Position numbers and translations under genes: made by a program. Below are positions 10,860 through 20,064 of a stretch of 64,000 bases of DNA, one piece after another (positions within the stretch are counted from its first letter, which is position 1; the number at the start of each line of letters is the position of its first letter). The stretch comes from Azoarcus sp. L1K30. Lineage in GTDB: Bacteria > Pseudomonadota > Gammaproteobacteria > Burkholderiales > Rhodocyclaceae. The stretch lies in assembly GCF_018122735.1 (NCBI RefSeq), contig NZ_JAGRRD010000001.1:1640081-1704080 (forward strand). The letters run 5' to 3'. The notes under the pieces were generated by a model. The model saw only the letters and a program-made list of their open reading frames with translations, did not search any database and was not told the DNA's origin.

Positions 10860-11366
10860 TTACTCCAGTTCCGCGCCGTGAGGCAGCTTGAGGGGCTTGT
10901 TGCACACGAGCTCCCACAGCGCCATGAGGCCGATCGCAGTGGTGCACAAGAATGCGGGCAGCGGCAGCAGCGCGGTCGGGTAATGCATGACCACCGAATG
11001 GCTACCCATGCCGACGACGACCTGTTGCCAGGCGCCCCATGCCACGAAGGAACAGGCGACAATCACCAACACCCGAATGACGACGATCATCGCCGTTCGC
11101 ACCACACGCGTGTTGCGCAAGGCCGAGAGCAGAATGGTGAAGGCCATGTGCTCTCCGCGCGGATAGGCCACGGTCGCACCGATGAACACCATCCAGACGA
11201 AGAGCAGCCGCGATAGCTCTTCGCTCGCGGCAATACCGGTGCCGAAACCGTAGCGCAGCACCACGTTAACGAAAACTGCCAGCGCCATCACGGCGAGGCA
11301 GGCTGCCATCAGAGAGTCGACATGGTGCCCGAGACGGGCCCCTTTGACGGATTCAGACTGCTTCAT
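10860..11366 (-). CDS. TRAP transporter small permease (DctQ family)
   Basis: This is the four-helix small membrane subunit of the TRAP system. From the ATG at 11366 the product is 168 residues with four hydrophobic segments. It contains the family signature EELSRLLFVWMVFIGATVA (about residues 50-68), the DctQ motif around the second helix. The ATG at 11366 overlaps the gntK stop in an ATGA arrangement, and an AGGAGGG ribosome-binding site precedes it. An alternative start at 11387 lies inside gntK and is less likely. Confidence 0.92.
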   Translation of the reverse strand: MKQSESVKGARLGHHVDSLMAACLAVMALAVFVNVVLRYGFGTGIAASEELSRLLFVWMVFIGATVAYPRGEHMAFTILLSALRNTRVVRTAMIVVIRVLVIVACSFVAWGAWQQVVVGMGSHSVVMHYPTALLPLPAFLCTTAIGLMALWELVCNKPLKLPHGAELE

Positions 11367-11866
11367 GCTCTGCCCTCCTCGTACCATTCGATGATTTTTC
11401 GGGTCAGGGCCTCGAGCGGCTGCGTTGCATCGACGCCAAGTACGCCTGGCTCGCCCGCCGTGCTCTCCAGGGTGTCGAACTGACTGTCGATCAGACTGAC
11501 GTTGAAATAGTGGCCGCCACCACGCTGCTCGACACGGCGCTGAGCCTCCTCACGCGTGAGTTGAAGATGAACGAAGCGCAACTCCGGTACGGCCGATCGC
11601 AGCCGTTCGCGATAGGCCTTTTTCAATGCCGAACAGGTCAGCACCACACCGCCCTCGTACTTGCGCAACTCGCCGCAAAGGGCGTCGAGCCAGCCGGCCC
11701 GGTCGCCGTCATCCAGCGGCTTGCCAAGACGCATCTTGGTTACGTTTTCGACCGGATGAAAATCATCCCCTTCGATCAGAGGCCATCCGGCGGCACTGGC
11801 CAGCGCCTTTCCAAGACTGGACTTTCCACACCCCGCCACGCCCATCACCACGACTTTCAGTACCAT
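11363..11866 (-). CDS. gntK: Gluconokinase (GntK/IdnK type)
   Basis: The enzyme phosphorylates gluconate to 6-phosphogluconate with ATP, feeding the Entner-Doudoroff or pentose phosphate route. The 167-residue product matches the short shikimate-kinase-like gluconokinases. It has a P-loop VMGVAGCGKSSLGKAL (residues 7-22), the substrate loop EGDDFHP (about 34-40), VVLTCSALKKAYRE, and RGGGHYFNVSLIDSQFDTLE near the C-terminus. The start at 11866 abuts a perfect palindromic operator. It heads the gntK-dctQ-dctM-dctP operon, which points to gluconate as the TRAP substrate. Confidence 0.93.
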   Translation of the reverse strand: MVLKVVVMGVAGCGKSSLGKALASAAGWPLIEGDDFHPVENVTKMRLGKPLDDGDRAGWLDALCGELRKYEGGVVLTCSALKKAYRERLRSAVPELRFVHLQLTREEAQRRVEQRGGGHYFNVSLIDSQFDTLESTAGEPGVLGVDATQPLEALTRKIIEWYEEGRA

Positions 11867-11880
11867 GGATAGCGCTATCC
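11867..11880. promoter_or_regulatory. Palindromic operator 1 of the gluconate module
   Basis: GGATAGCGCTATCC is a perfect 14-bp palindrome touching the gntK start codon. The central CG step and the half-site spacing are typical of LacI/GntR-family operators. A second copy occurs 89 bp away. The regulator is presumably the divergent LacI-family gene at 12008. Binding here would block gntK transcription or translation initiation. Confidence 0.7.
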
Positions 11881-11955
11881 CAAATTCGCCGAAAAAAAGC
11901 AGGCGATCCGCCTGCAGCCATTTCCTTGTTGGCGTTAATATAGCACCTGAAATTT

Positions 11956-11969
11956 GGTTAGCGCTATCC
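11956..11969. promoter_or_regulatory. Palindromic operator 2 of the gluconate module
   Basis: GGTTAGCGCTATCC differs from the perfect palindrome at 11867 by one base. It lies 39 bp upstream of the lacI-family start and 89 bp from operator 1, centre to centre, which is about 8.5 helical turns. Paired sites at this distance suggest looping and autoregulation of the divergent regulator. Confidence 0.65.
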
Positions 11970-12007
11970 CTGATGTCTAAATTAAGTTTTTTAATAGGCA
12001 ACCCCGG

Positions 12008-13036
12008 ATGACAAATCCACCCCTATCCCGCAAGCGCGCCACCGGTCGCTGCACTCTCAGTGATGTCGCACGTCTGGCCGGTGTCAGCGCAATCACCGCA
12101 TCGCGCGCCCTGCGGGGCATCCGCGGTGTCGACGCCGAACTTGCCGACCGCGTACGCGCGGCGGCAAAGCAGCTGAACTATGTTCCCGATCCAGCCGCGC
12201 AAGCGCTGGCATCCGCACGCAGCAATAACGTCGCGGTCCTGATTCCCCTGCTGACGAACGCGCTTTTCGTCGAACTGCTTGAAGCCGTGCAGCGCAAACT
12301 CATGCCTGCCGGCTTTCAGACCCTGATCGGCGTGACGCACTATCATCCCGACGAGGAAGAGGCCTTGCTGCAGAGCTACCTTGCCCATCGCCCGGCAGGA
12401 CTGCTGGTGACCGGCCTCGACCGCAATGAATCCGCGCGCAACATGATCGCCGAAAGTGGCGTGCCCTGCGTACACCTGATGGAAACCACCGTCGCCGCCG
12501 GCATGTACAGCGTTGGCCTGTCGCAGCACGACGCTGCGCGAACACTGACCGAGCATCTGCTGGCTCAGGGGCGCCGGCGTATCGCCTATGTCGCCGGTCA
12601 ACTCGATCCCAGGGTCCTGCAACGCAGAAGCGGGTATGAAGCGGCACTTCGCCAGGCCGGATGCTACGATGCCAGCCTGGAGATTCTCGACCCCACACCC
12701 ACCTCGATGGCCCTTGGCGGGCGCCTGTTCGAGCGCGTGTTGAAGGCGCATCCCGACGTCGACGCCATCTTCTTCTGCAACGACGACCTCGCGCAGGGCG
12801 GGCTGCTCGCGGCCTTGCGCATGAAGGTGGCCGTTCCCGGGCAGGTGGCGATCGTGGGATTCAACGACCTCGCCGGCAGTGACCAGATGCTGCCCCCGCT
12901 CACCACCATTCGCACGCCGCGGGCCGAGATCGGCACCCAGGCGGCATCGATGCTGCTGGCCCTGATACGCGGTGAAACCGTGGCGACGCCGACGGTCGAC
13001 GTCGGCTTCGAGCTCGTCGTCCGCCAGAGCGCATAG
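12008..13036 (+). CDS. gntR: LacI-family transcriptional regulator, probable gluconate repressor GntR
   Basis: This is a predicted sugar-acid responsive repressor. The 342-residue protein has a LacI helix-turn-helix (TLSDVARLAGVSAITASRAL, about residues 16-35) and hinge helix (ASARSNNVAVLIP region). A periplasmic-binding-protein-like effector domain follows, with DAIFFCNDDLAQGGLLAALR and GFNDLAGSDQMLPPLTTIRT, the usual C-terminal LacI/GntR patterns. It is divergent from gntK, with two palindromic operators between the genes. The GntR name is inferred from context and family resemblance; ligand specificity is not visible in the sequence. Confidence 0.88.
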   Translation: MTNPPLSRKRATGRCTLSDVARLAGVSAITASRALRGIRGVDAELADRVRAAAKQLNYVPDPAAQALASARSNNVAVLIPLLTNALFVELLEAVQRKLMPAGFQTLIGVTHYHPDEEEALLQSYLAHRPAGLLVTGLDRNESARNMIAESGVPCVHLMETTVAAGMYSVGLSQHDAARTLTEHLLAQGRRRIAYVAGQLDPRVLQRRSGYEAALRQAGCYDASLEILDPTPTSMALGGRLFERVLKAHPDVDAIFFCNDDLAQGGLLAALRMKVAVPGQVAIVGFNDLAGSDQMLPPLTTIRTPRAEIGTQAASMLLALIRGETVATPTVDVGFELVVRQSA

Positions 13037-13066
13037 CCCCGGTGCGGTGCATCCGGGTACATCAGA

Positions 13067-14644
13067 TCAGTGACCGCCGCCGGCACGCACGGTGAAAGGA
13101 GGCCGGGCGAGCCAGATGGGTATGATCAGGCACAGCAGCACCACACCGCTGACGAACAGCACGTCGTCGGTCGCCATCAGGAATGCCTGCCCCCTGATCG
13201 TATTGTCCAGCGCAGCAAGCGCCTGTTCGGCACTGAGACCCGCCGCGCGCAGGGAGGCGAGATAGTCGATTGCCGCCGGATCGAAGTCGGTCACGTGAGC
13301 CACCATGTCGGCGTGATGAACGGTGGCTTCGTGATCCCACAGCGACACCATGATGGCGGTGCCAAAGCTGGAACCCAGATTGCGCATGAAGCTCGACAAC
13401 CCGGATGCGCTGGCAATCTGCGACGGATGCAGCCCCGACAGGTTGATCGTGATGATCGGCAGGAAGAAGCAGCTGATGCCAATGCCCATCATCAATCTCG
13501 ACAGCGCCACCGTCCAGTAGTCGACATCGGGCGTGAATCCGCTGCTCCAGAACGCGACCAGCGCAAACACGATGAAACCGAACGTTGCGACCGCACGCGC
13601 ATCCACCCGATGGATATTGGCGCCGACCACCGGCCCCAGCATGAGTGCGAATACGCCGCCAAAAGACACCACTTTGGCTGCCCACAACGACGTATAGCCC
13701 TGAAAGGTCTGCAGCCACAGCGGAATGAGCACCACGGTACCGAAGAAAGCCATCGAACCGAGCAACATGCAGATCGACCCCACCAGGAAATTGCGTCGTC
13801 CGAACAATCTCAATTCGACCACCGGATGCGCGTCGGTCAGTTCCCATGCAATGAAGAATGCGATGGCGACAAACGACACGCAGCCCAGCGCAATGACCTC
13901 GCCGGAATTGAACCAGTCCAGCTCGTTACCCTTGTCGAGCACGATCTGCAGCGCACCGACGCCCACGGCAAGCAGCGCAAGGCCGACGTAATCGACGGGC
14001 GTCTTGCGCCGCGGGGTTTCGCGATGCCTGAGCAGATTCCATGACGCCAGCGCGACACACAGACCGAAAGGCAGATTGATCAGAAACACCCAGTGCCAGG
14101 AAAGCGCCTCGGTCAACCAGCCACCCGTCAGGGGGCCGACGATCGGCGCCAGCACCGTGGTCATGGACCACAAACCCAATGCCACTCCCCGGCGATGTGG
14201 CGGATACAGCGAAGTCAGCAGCGACTGCGACAATGGCACCATCGATGCGCCGAAGACGCCCTGCAGGACGCGCGCCGCGATCAGCACCGGAAAATTCGGT
14301 GCGATGCCGCACAACACCGACGCCAAGGTAAATAGCAAGGTGGCCATCACGAACAGGCGCACCTGGCCGAAGCGCTGTGCGAGCCAGCCGGTCAGCGGCA
14401 TCATGATCGCCTCCGACACCGCATACGAGGTGATGACCCAGGTTCCCTGCGTGTAACTCACACCAAGATCGCCGGCGATGGTCGGGATGGACACATTCGC
14501 GATCGACATGTCGAGAATGTTGACAAAGGAGCCCAGGCCGAGCACGACCGTGGCGAGCACGAGCGGCAAGCCGCTCAGATACGCTTGCCCGGCTGGGGCC
14601 GCGGCGCCCCCGCCTCCGGGCGCCGCCAGCGTCGCCGCACTCAT
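13067..14644 (-). CDS. DHA2-family multidrug efflux permease (EmrB/QacA type)
   Basis: This is an inner-membrane proton-coupled drug exporter of the major facilitator superfamily. The 525-residue protein has about 14 hydrophobic segments, as DHA2 members do. Motif C-like and DHA2 signatures are present: NILDMSIANVSIPTIAGDLG at helix 1, WVITSYAVSEAIMMPLTGWL, and LLTSLYPPHRRGVALGLW. Its ATG overlaps the stop of the membrane-fusion gene by 4 bp. With the EmrA-like partner it would form an EmrAB-type tripartite pump with a TolC-like outer-membrane protein. No outer-membrane component is encoded nearby. Confidence 0.92.
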   Translation of the reverse strand: MSAATLAAPGGGGAAAPAGQAYLSGLPLVLATVVLGLGSFVNILDMSIANVSIPTIAGDLGVSYTQGTWVITSYAVSEAIMMPLTGWLAQRFGQVRLFVMATLLFTLASVLCGIAPNFPVLIAARVLQGVFGASMVPLSQSLLTSLYPPHRRGVALGLWSMTTVLAPIVGPLTGGWLTEALSWHWVFLINLPFGLCVALASWNLLRHRETPRRKTPVDYVGLALLAVGVGALQIVLDKGNELDWFNSGEVIALGCVSFVAIAFFIAWELTDAHPVVELRLFGRRNFLVGSICMLLGSMAFFGTVVLIPLWLQTFQGYTSLWAAKVVSFGGVFALMLGPVVGANIHRVDARAVATFGFIVFALVAFWSSGFTPDVDYWTVALSRLMMGIGISCFFLPIITINLSGLHPSQIASASGLSSFMRNLGSSFGTAIMVSLWDHEATVHHADMVAHVTDFDPAAIDYLASLRAAGLSAEQALAALDNTIRGQAFLMATDDVLFVSGVVLLCLIIPIWLARPPFTVRAGGGH

Positions 14645-15900
14645 TTCTGCGCCGGCGACCGATTCTGCGCAATGACGCGGGCAATGACGACGTCCGCCGC
14701 ATGCGCCTGCTCGGCGAACACCGTCGTCGTCACCCCGCCGTCCCGATGCGCATCGCGGTCGAGGATGGGGCCGCCACGGTCATGGGTATCGATACGCGCG
14801 CGCATCGACAGGCCGATGCGCAACGGATGTTCGGCCAATTCCGCCGGCTCCAGCGTTACCCGCACCGGCAAGCGCTGCACGATCTTGATCCAGTTGCCCG
14901 AAGCGTTCTGCGCCGGCAACACGGCAAAGGCACCGCCGGTACCGGCCGCGAAACCGGCCACCCGCCCGTGATATTCGACCGTATCGCCCCAGAAATCGGA
15001 CGTCAGTCGAACAGGCTGGCCAATCCGCACGTTGGCGAGATCGGTTTCCTTGAAGTTGGCATCGACCCACATCTGCTCGGCCGGAATCACCGCCATCAAT
15101 GCGCCCCCGGGCGCCACACGCTCACCCAGCTGAACCTTGCGCCGCGCGACATGACCGCCCGCCGGCGCCAGAATGCGCGTGCGGCGCAAGGACAGGTAGG
15201 CATCCTTCACCCTCGCCGCTGCCGCCGCGACCCGTGGATGACTCTCCAGCGACGTGTTGTCCACCAGCACATCGGCGCCGTCCTTCTGCTTGCGCGCGCC
15301 GGCCAGTGCCGACACCGCCTCGCGCACGCTGGCACTGGCCGCAGCCCGAACCGCTTCCGCAGCCTGCAACGAGGTGCGCGCCACCTGCAGCGCATCGTCG
15401 GAGATGAACTTCTGTCGGTACAGGGTCTCCTTGCGCGCAAGATCGTCGCGCGCGCGCTGCCACTCGGCCTCGGTGCGCGCCAGCTCCTGGCGCAGACGTT
15501 CGATTTCTGCCGTCCGTTGCGCTACCAACTCGCCGGACTGACCCGCACCGGCGTAGAGCCCGCGCACTTCCCGCACCGCATCGGCGAGGTCTGCCTCGGC
15601 GGCCTGCAGCGCAATCCGCGCATCGGCATCGTCGAGTTCCACCAACAGTTGGCCTTCTTCGACGAAATCCGTATCGTCGCCATGCACGGCCACCACGGTT
15701 CCCGCAATCTGGGCTGCGATCTGGATCACGTTGCCGGCCACGTAGGCGTTATCCGTCTCCGCCCGGTAGCGCGCGACCCCCAGCCACCAGGCCGAAACAG
15801 CAACAGCGACCAGCAAGAACACCATGCTCATGATCGACAATACGCGGCGCCGATTGCGTCCCGGGTTCGCCGCTTGTTCAACACTCACGGAATCAGCCAC
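14641..15900 (-). CDS. HlyD-family membrane fusion protein (EmrA type)
   Basis: This periplasmic adaptor links the EmrB-type permease to an outer-membrane channel. The 419-residue protein has one N-terminal membrane helix (VLSIMSMVFLLVAVAVSAWWLG, about 20-41). The lipoyl-like half GNVIQIAAQIAGTVVAVHGD follows, then a long coiled-coil hairpin (about 95-215) and the second half RTRILAPAGGHVARRKVQLG. A beta-barrel region with ANFKETDLANVRIGQPVRL completes it. Its start overlaps the marR stop by 8 bp and its stop overlaps emrB, so marR-emrA-emrB form a tight operon. Confidence 0.92.
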   Translation of the reverse strand: MADSVSVEQAANPGRNRRRVLSIMSMVFLLVAVAVSAWWLGVARYRAETDNAYVAGNVIQIAAQIAGTVVAVHGDDTDFVEEGQLLVELDDADARIALQAAEADLADAVREVRGLYAGAGQSGELVAQRTAEIERLRQELARTEAEWQRARDDLARKETLYRQKFISDDALQVARTSLQAAEAVRAAASASVREAVSALAGARKQKDGADVLVDNTSLESHPRVAAAAARVKDAYLSLRRTRILAPAGGHVARRKVQLGERVAPGGALMAVIPAEQMWVDANFKETDLANVRIGQPVRLTSDFWGDTVEYHGRVAGFAAGTGGAFAVLPAQNASGNWIKIVQRLPVRVTLEPAELAEHPLRIGLSMRARIDTHDRGGPILDRDAHRDGGVTTTVFAEQAHAADVVIARVIAQNRSPAQK

Positions 15901-16399
15901 GTCCAGGATCCTCCCCGATCAAATCCGCCGTACCGTCCGGGCGTTCAAGGTCAGCCAGCCAGTCGCGCAACAGACCGCACAGATGTTGAGCATCCTCGTC
16001 CGGAAATCCCGAGACCAGTGATTCGTACTCGGCCCACATGATCGGCAACATGTCCTTCAAAGCCGCACTGCCAGCGGCCGTCAGGCGCAGGACGACGGCA
16101 CGACGGTCGATCGGGTCCTGCACGCGTTCGATCCAGCCGCGCGCCACCAGATCGTCGGCAATCCGGGTCATGTGCGGTCTCGACTGGCGTAGCGCATCGC
16201 TCGCGGCCGACGGACTGATCGATTGTGCTGGATCGCTGTGGATCATGATCATCAGGGACCACGCCGAATGGCTCAGGCCGCGCGCCTCGAGCACACTGGC
16301 CAGGCGCTCTTCGAGACGGCGCTGCAGGAAGAACACGAACCGCACCATGGTCACGGCCCGCGCCGGCATTTCCGGGTAGCGCCCCTGCATCCCCGCCAT
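15893..16399 (-). CDS. MarR-family transcriptional regulator of the efflux operon
   Basis: This is a predicted dimeric winged-helix repressor. From the ATG at 16399 the product is 168 residues. The winged helix is visible as ISPSAASDALRQSRPHMTRI and DDLVARGWIERVQDPIDRRAV; the DxRxxx wing motif is DPIDRRAVVLRLT. The reading frame continues upstream to 16537, but that extension would run through the operator at 16435-16461, so the shorter start is preferred. It is first in an operon with emrA and emrB, which it likely represses together with itself until a phenolic or drug ligand binds. Confidence 0.88.
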   Translation of the reverse strand: MAGMQGRYPEMPARAVTMVRFVFFLQRRLEERLASVLEARGLSHSAWSLMIMIHSDPAQSISPSAASDALRQSRPHMTRIADDLVARGWIERVQDPIDRRAVVLRLTAAGSAALKDMLPIMWAEYESLVSGFPDEDAQHLCGLLRDWLADLERPDGTADLIGEDPGRG

Positions 16400-16434
16400 A
16401 CGCGATTCGAAACATTGAAGATCGATCAATTTAA

Positions 16435-16461
16435 TTACCAACGTAATAGTTACGTAGGTAA
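16435..16461. promoter_or_regulatory. MarR-type operator upstream of marR-emrAB
   Basis: Two 12-bp arms, TTACCAACGTAA and TTACGTAGGTAA, are separated by TAG and form an inverted repeat with 11 of 12 positions matching. The site lies 36-62 bp before the marR start codon, where a promoter would be. Size, symmetry and position fit a MarR dimer operator and autorepression. Confidence 0.65.
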
Positions 16462-16564
16462 CTTTAACGACAAACAGCCTTTCGAGGCAAGGTGTTTGCC
16501 GCCCGACGGCAGGCAAGACCAGCAGCGGCCTGAACACCCCGAACCCGACCCGGTCGCACGGTGT

Positions 16565-16948
16565 CTAGTAGCGTGAAAACAGATCCTTGAGCTTGCACAG
16601 CGCGGTGGTGACGTCGAAACGCGTATCGGGCAGTGCCTCGCCCGCCAGGACATGCGTCAGCGCAGCGTGCGGTGCCTCCTCGCCAGTCAACAAGACCTCG
16701 GCTCCGCGTGCCTGCATGTGACGCAGAAACCCGTCACCCGCACTCCCGGCAATGACCACGTCCACCCCATCGAGTGGATGCGGACCGTCGTCTTTCCAGT
16801 AGTGCATCAGTTGCGCCTTCTCCAGCGTGATGCGCTGCGGTTCCGGCAGCGCGGCGCCCGGTATGCACTCATACAGCAGCCAGTGTTGTGACTTTCCCGC
16901 ATGGCCGGCCACGGTGGCGAAGTCCCGGGTCGCGATGGCAATTTTCAT
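16565..16948 (-). CDS. NifX/NafY-like dinitrogenase iron-molybdenum cofactor family protein
   Basis: The 127-residue protein starts MKIAIATRDFATVAGHAGKS and contains HWLLYECIPGA, VDVVIAGSAGDGFLRHMQAR and GAEVLLTGEE. This is the layout of the small RNase-H-like domain shared by NifX, NafY and the C-terminus of NifB, which bind FeMo-cofactor precursors. No other nif gene is in the window, so its role is uncertain; many members occur outside nif clusters. The ATG at 16948 is preferred because the motif starts there. It is divergent from the TPR-like gene at 17074. Confidence 0.75.
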   Translation of the reverse strand: MKIAIATRDFATVAGHAGKSQHWLLYECIPGAALPEPQRITLEKAQLMHYWKDDGPHPLDGVDVVIAGSAGDGFLRHMQARGAEVLLTGEEAPHAALTHVLAGEALPDTRFDVTTALCKLKDLFSRY

Positions 16949-17073
16949 GATGGTCACGGCGTTCAGATCAAATACACGATTGCAAGCAGGTTCGGTGCCA
17001 TCGACCACGATTGCGCTACGCAGCGGAATGCAACTTGCTAGAGATCGTCGTTCCGATTCCCGCCAGCCCCACC

Positions 17074-17577
17074 ATGACCCGTCAGAAACCTCAGGAAAAC
17101 CTCATCGCCTTCGGCCCCCTGCCGGCCCACGTCAATGCACTCCTGCAGGAAGGCGTGGCCTGCCATCGCAGCGATCCGGCCCGCGCCCGCGCCTTGTTCC
17201 GCCATGCCATCGAAATCTCGCCCTCATCCCTGCCGGCCTATCGCTGCCTGTTCAAGCTGCAGAACCAGCAGCGCGAGTTCGACGACGCGCTCGCCGTTGC
17301 ACTCGACGGCCTTGCCGAAGCGGCCCACCAGGCGCGGGTCAGCCAGGACTGGCGTCACTGGACGCCAGAGGACATCGGCGAGGACACCTTGCGTACGGTG
17401 CCGCAGCGCTTTCTGCTGTCCTTCCTGAAGGCGCTGTCCTTCATCGAACTGCGCCGTGGCAACCCCGAAGCCAGCCGCCACATCGTCGCGCGCCTGCAGG
17501 TGCTGGATCCGGACGACGGCGTCGGCCATTCGGTGATCTCGGCACTGCTCGACGACGACGAGCGCGCCGCGGATTGA
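17074..17577 (+). CDS. TPR-like small protein of unknown function
   Basis: The 167-residue product is mostly helical. The segment LLQEGVACHRSDPARARALFRHAIEISPSSLPAYRCLFKL (about residues 22-61) has the spacing of one to two tetratricopeptide repeats. A second repeat-like pair occurs at FLKALSFIELRRGNPEASRHIVARLQVLDPD. Such proteins usually serve as protein-binding scaffolds; no enzymatic motif is visible. The ATG at 17074 was chosen because upstream residues have no TPR character. It lies 147 bp before parC on the same strand. Confidence 0.7.
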   Translation: MTRQKPQENLIAFGPLPAHVNALLQEGVACHRSDPARARALFRHAIEISPSSLPAYRCLFKLQNQQREFDDALAVALDGLAEAAHQARVSQDWRHWTPEDIGEDTLRTVPQRFLLSFLKALSFIELRRGNPEASRHIVARLQVLDPDDGVGHSVISALLDDDERAAD

Positions 17578-17724
17578 GTCGGAAATCCGACAACGCGCGC
17601 GCCTTCGTCGTGTCCCGTCCCTGATTGCGGGCACTTCGACTCGCGCCGCAGGGCCCACACGGGTTAAGATCGCCCCCTTTCCGGCCTGTCGCCGGGATAT
17701 CCGCCTGTATCCGGCCCACTCCCG

Positions 17725-20052
17725 ATGAGCAACGACACCTCCAATCCGTTCGACGAACCCGCCGCCGCGATGCCGCCAGAGCCGCCACCGGCTGACGACG
17801 GCACCCTCGCCCTCGACCACTATGCCGAGCGCGCCTATCTCGCCTATGCGATGAGCGTGGTCAAGTCGCGCGCCCTGCCGCAGGTCGAGGACGGCATGAA
17901 GCCGGTGCAGCGCCGCATTCTCTATGCCATGAACGAGATGCGGCTGTCGTCCACGTCGAAGCACGTGAAATCGGCACGCGTGGTCGGCGACGTCATCGGC
18001 AAGTACCACCCCCACGGCGACACCTCGGTATATGACGCCATGGTGCGGGTGGCGCAGGATTTTTCGCTGCGCTACCCGCTGGTCGACGGCCAGGGCAACT
18101 TCGGCTCGCGCGACGGCGACTCGGCCGCGGCGATGCGCTACACCGAATGCCGCCTGACCCCGATCGCCGAGCTGCTGCTGTCCGAGATCGATCGTGGCAC
18201 GGTGGACTTCATCCCCAACTACGACGGCGCCTTCGAAGAACCGCAACTGTTGCCGGCACGCCTGCCCTTCGTGCTGCTCAACGGTGCGTCGGGCATTGCC
18301 GTCGGCATGGCGACCGAGATTCCGCCGCACAATCTGCGTGAAGTGGCCGAGGCCACCTGCCTTCTGATCCGCCACCCGGACGCCGGACTGGCGGAAGTCA
18401 TGGCGTGCCTGCCAGGGCCGGACTTCCCCGGCGGCGGACAGCTGATCTCCTCCCCCGAAGCCATCCGCGACGCCTATGCCGGTGGCCGCGGCAGCCTGCG
18501 CATGCGTGCGCGCTGGCGCATCGAAGAACTGGCCCGTGGCCAGTGGCGGGTGATCGTCGAGGAACTGCCGCACGGCGTGTCCGCCTCCCAGGTGCTGGCC
18601 GAAATCGAAACCCTGACCAATCCGCAGCCGCGCGCGGGCAAGAAGGAAGTCAGCCAGGAGCAGAAGAATCTCAAGCAACTGGTGCTCGGCGCAGTGGAAA
18701 CCGTGCGCGACGAATCGAGTGACAAATCGCCGATCCGCATCGTGCTCGAACCCCGCTCCAGCCGCCAGGGCCGCGACGAATTCATGGCGGTGCTGCTCGC
18801 GCATACCAGCCTGGAAACCTCGGTTTCGGTCAACATGACCATGATCGGCCGCGACGGCCGGCCGCAGCAGAAGAACCTGGTGCAGATCCTGCGCGAATGG
18901 ATCGACTTCCGCTATGTCACCGTCGAGCGCCGCACCCGGCACCGGCTCGACGAGGTCGACCGTCGCATTCACATCCTCGAAGGCCGCATGATCGCCTTCA
19001 TCCACATCGAGGAAGTGATCCGCGTCATCCGCGAATCGGACGAACCCAAGCCCGCGCTGATTGCCGCCTTCGGCCTCACCGACATTCAGGCCGAGGACAT
19101 CCTCGAGATCCGCCTGCGTCAGCTCGCACGCCTGGAAGGCTTCAAGATCGAAAAGGAACTCGGCGAACTGCGCGACGAGCGCGCCGGCCTGCAACACATC
19201 CTCGACAACCGCTCGGCGATGACCAAGCTGATCCTGAAGGAAATCCAGGACGACACGAAAAAGTACGGCGACGACCGCCGCACCCTGATCGAAGCTGTCG
19301 CCGCGGTTGCACCGACCGAGATCAGCGTGCCGGACGAGCCGGTCACCATCATCCTGTCGCGCAACGGCTGGATCCGCTCGCGCCAGGGGCACGGCATCGA
19401 CCCTGCGTCGATCAGTTACAAGGCGGGCGACTTTGCCTTTGCGGTGCTGGAAACGCGCACCGTCTGGCCGCTGGTCGTCATCGACACGCGCGGGCGCGCC
19501 TACACCGTCAAGACCGCCGAAGTGCCCGGCGGTCGCGGCGACGGCGTGCCGATCGCCACCCTGGTGGAGTTCCAGGACGGCGGCAAGGTCGCGCAGGTCG
19601 TGGCCGACGCCCCCGAGGCCACCTATTTCTTCGCCAACAGTGGCAGCTACGGCTTCATCTGCAGCGTAAACGATGCCACCAGCCGTCAGCGCGCAGGCAA
19701 GGCCTTCATGGTGCTGGAAAAAGGTGAAACCGTACTGAAGCCGGCCCGGGTCGAAGGCGAGTGGATCGCGGCTGCATCGGCCGGCGGCCGCGTGCTGATC
19801 TTCCCGCGCGCCGAAATGAAGCTGCAGTCGGGCGGACGCGGCGTCATCGTGATGGGCATGGACGAAGGCGAAACCCTCGCAGCCGTTGCCGTACCGGCCG
19901 ATGATGCGGCGCTCACCGTCGAGGGCATCGGGCGCGGCAACAAGCAGACGTCGGTCACGCTCAAACCCGCCCAGCGCGAAACCATGCGCCATCGCCGCGC
20001 ACGCAAGGGCATGCAACTCGCCATCCGGCTCAAGCCGGAAAGCATGTATTGA
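17725..20052 (+). CDS. parC: DNA topoisomerase IV subunit A
   Basis: ParC is the DNA-breaking subunit of topoisomerase IV, partner of ParE at 4581. The 775-residue protein has the winged-helix/tower core. The quinolone-determining region is [15 protein letters not shown] (about 92-106) and the catalytic tyrosine is Tyr139 in [11 protein letters not shown]. The positions of E. coli Ser80 and Glu84 hold Thr100 and Asp104, which appears to be the natural betaproteobacterial state, so no resistance call is made. The C-terminal beta-pinwheel carries [18 protein letters not shown]. The gene is convergent with motD, 12 bp apart. Confidence 0.95.
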   Translation: MSNDTSNPFDEPAAAMPPEPPPADDGTLALDHYAERAYLAYAMSVVKSRALPQVEDGMKPVQRRILYAMNEMRLSSTSKHVKSARVVGDVIGKYHPHGDTSVYDAMVRVAQDFSLRYPLVDGQGNFGSRDGDSAAAMRYTECRLTPIAELLLSEIDRGTVDFIPNYDGAFEEPQLLPARLPFVLLNGASGIAVGMATEIPPHNLREVAEATCLLIRHPDAGLAEVMACLPGPDFPGGGQLISSPEAIRDAYAGGRGSLRMRARWRIEELARGQWRVIVEELPHGVSASQVLAEIETLTNPQPRAGKKEVSQEQKNLKQLVLGAVETVRDESSDKSPIRIVLEPRSSRQGRDEFMAVLLAHTSLETSVSVNMTMIGRDGRPQQKNLVQILREWIDFRYVTVERRTRHRLDEVDRRIHILEGRMIAFIHIEEVIRVIRESDEPKPALIAAFGLTDIQAEDILEIRLRQLARLEGFKIEKELGELRDERAGLQHILDNRSAMTKLILKEIQDDTKKYGDDRRTLIEAVAAVAPTEISVPDEPVTIILSRNGWIRSRQGHGIDPASISYKAGDFAFAVLETRTVWPLVVIDTRGRAYTVKTAEVPGGRGDGVPIATLVEFQDGGKVAQVVADAPEATYFFANSGSYGFICSVNDATSRQRAGKAFMVLEKGETVLKPARVEGEWIAAASAGGRVLIFPRAEMKLQSGGRGVIVMGMDEGETLAAVAVPADDAALTVEGIGRGNKQTSVTLKPAQRETMRHRRARKGMQLAIRLKPESMY

Positions 20053-20064
20053 ACCGGCTCAGCC

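Noticed and set aside
11867-11880. Rho-independent terminator at the palindrome
   Set aside because: It has no loop or T tract and sits at the gntK start in a divergent promoter region, so an operator is the better reading.
18001-18045. Possible quinolone-resistance substitutions in ParC (Thr100, Asp104)
   Set aside because: These residues are conservative relative to E. coli Ser80 and Glu84 and, as far as I recall, common in betaproteobacteria. Sequence alone does not support a resistance call.
17224-20016. 930-codon open frame on the minus strand
   Set aside because: It is fully antisense to parC, whose motifs are unmistakable. High GC leaves long open antisense frames. The translated product has no known domain.
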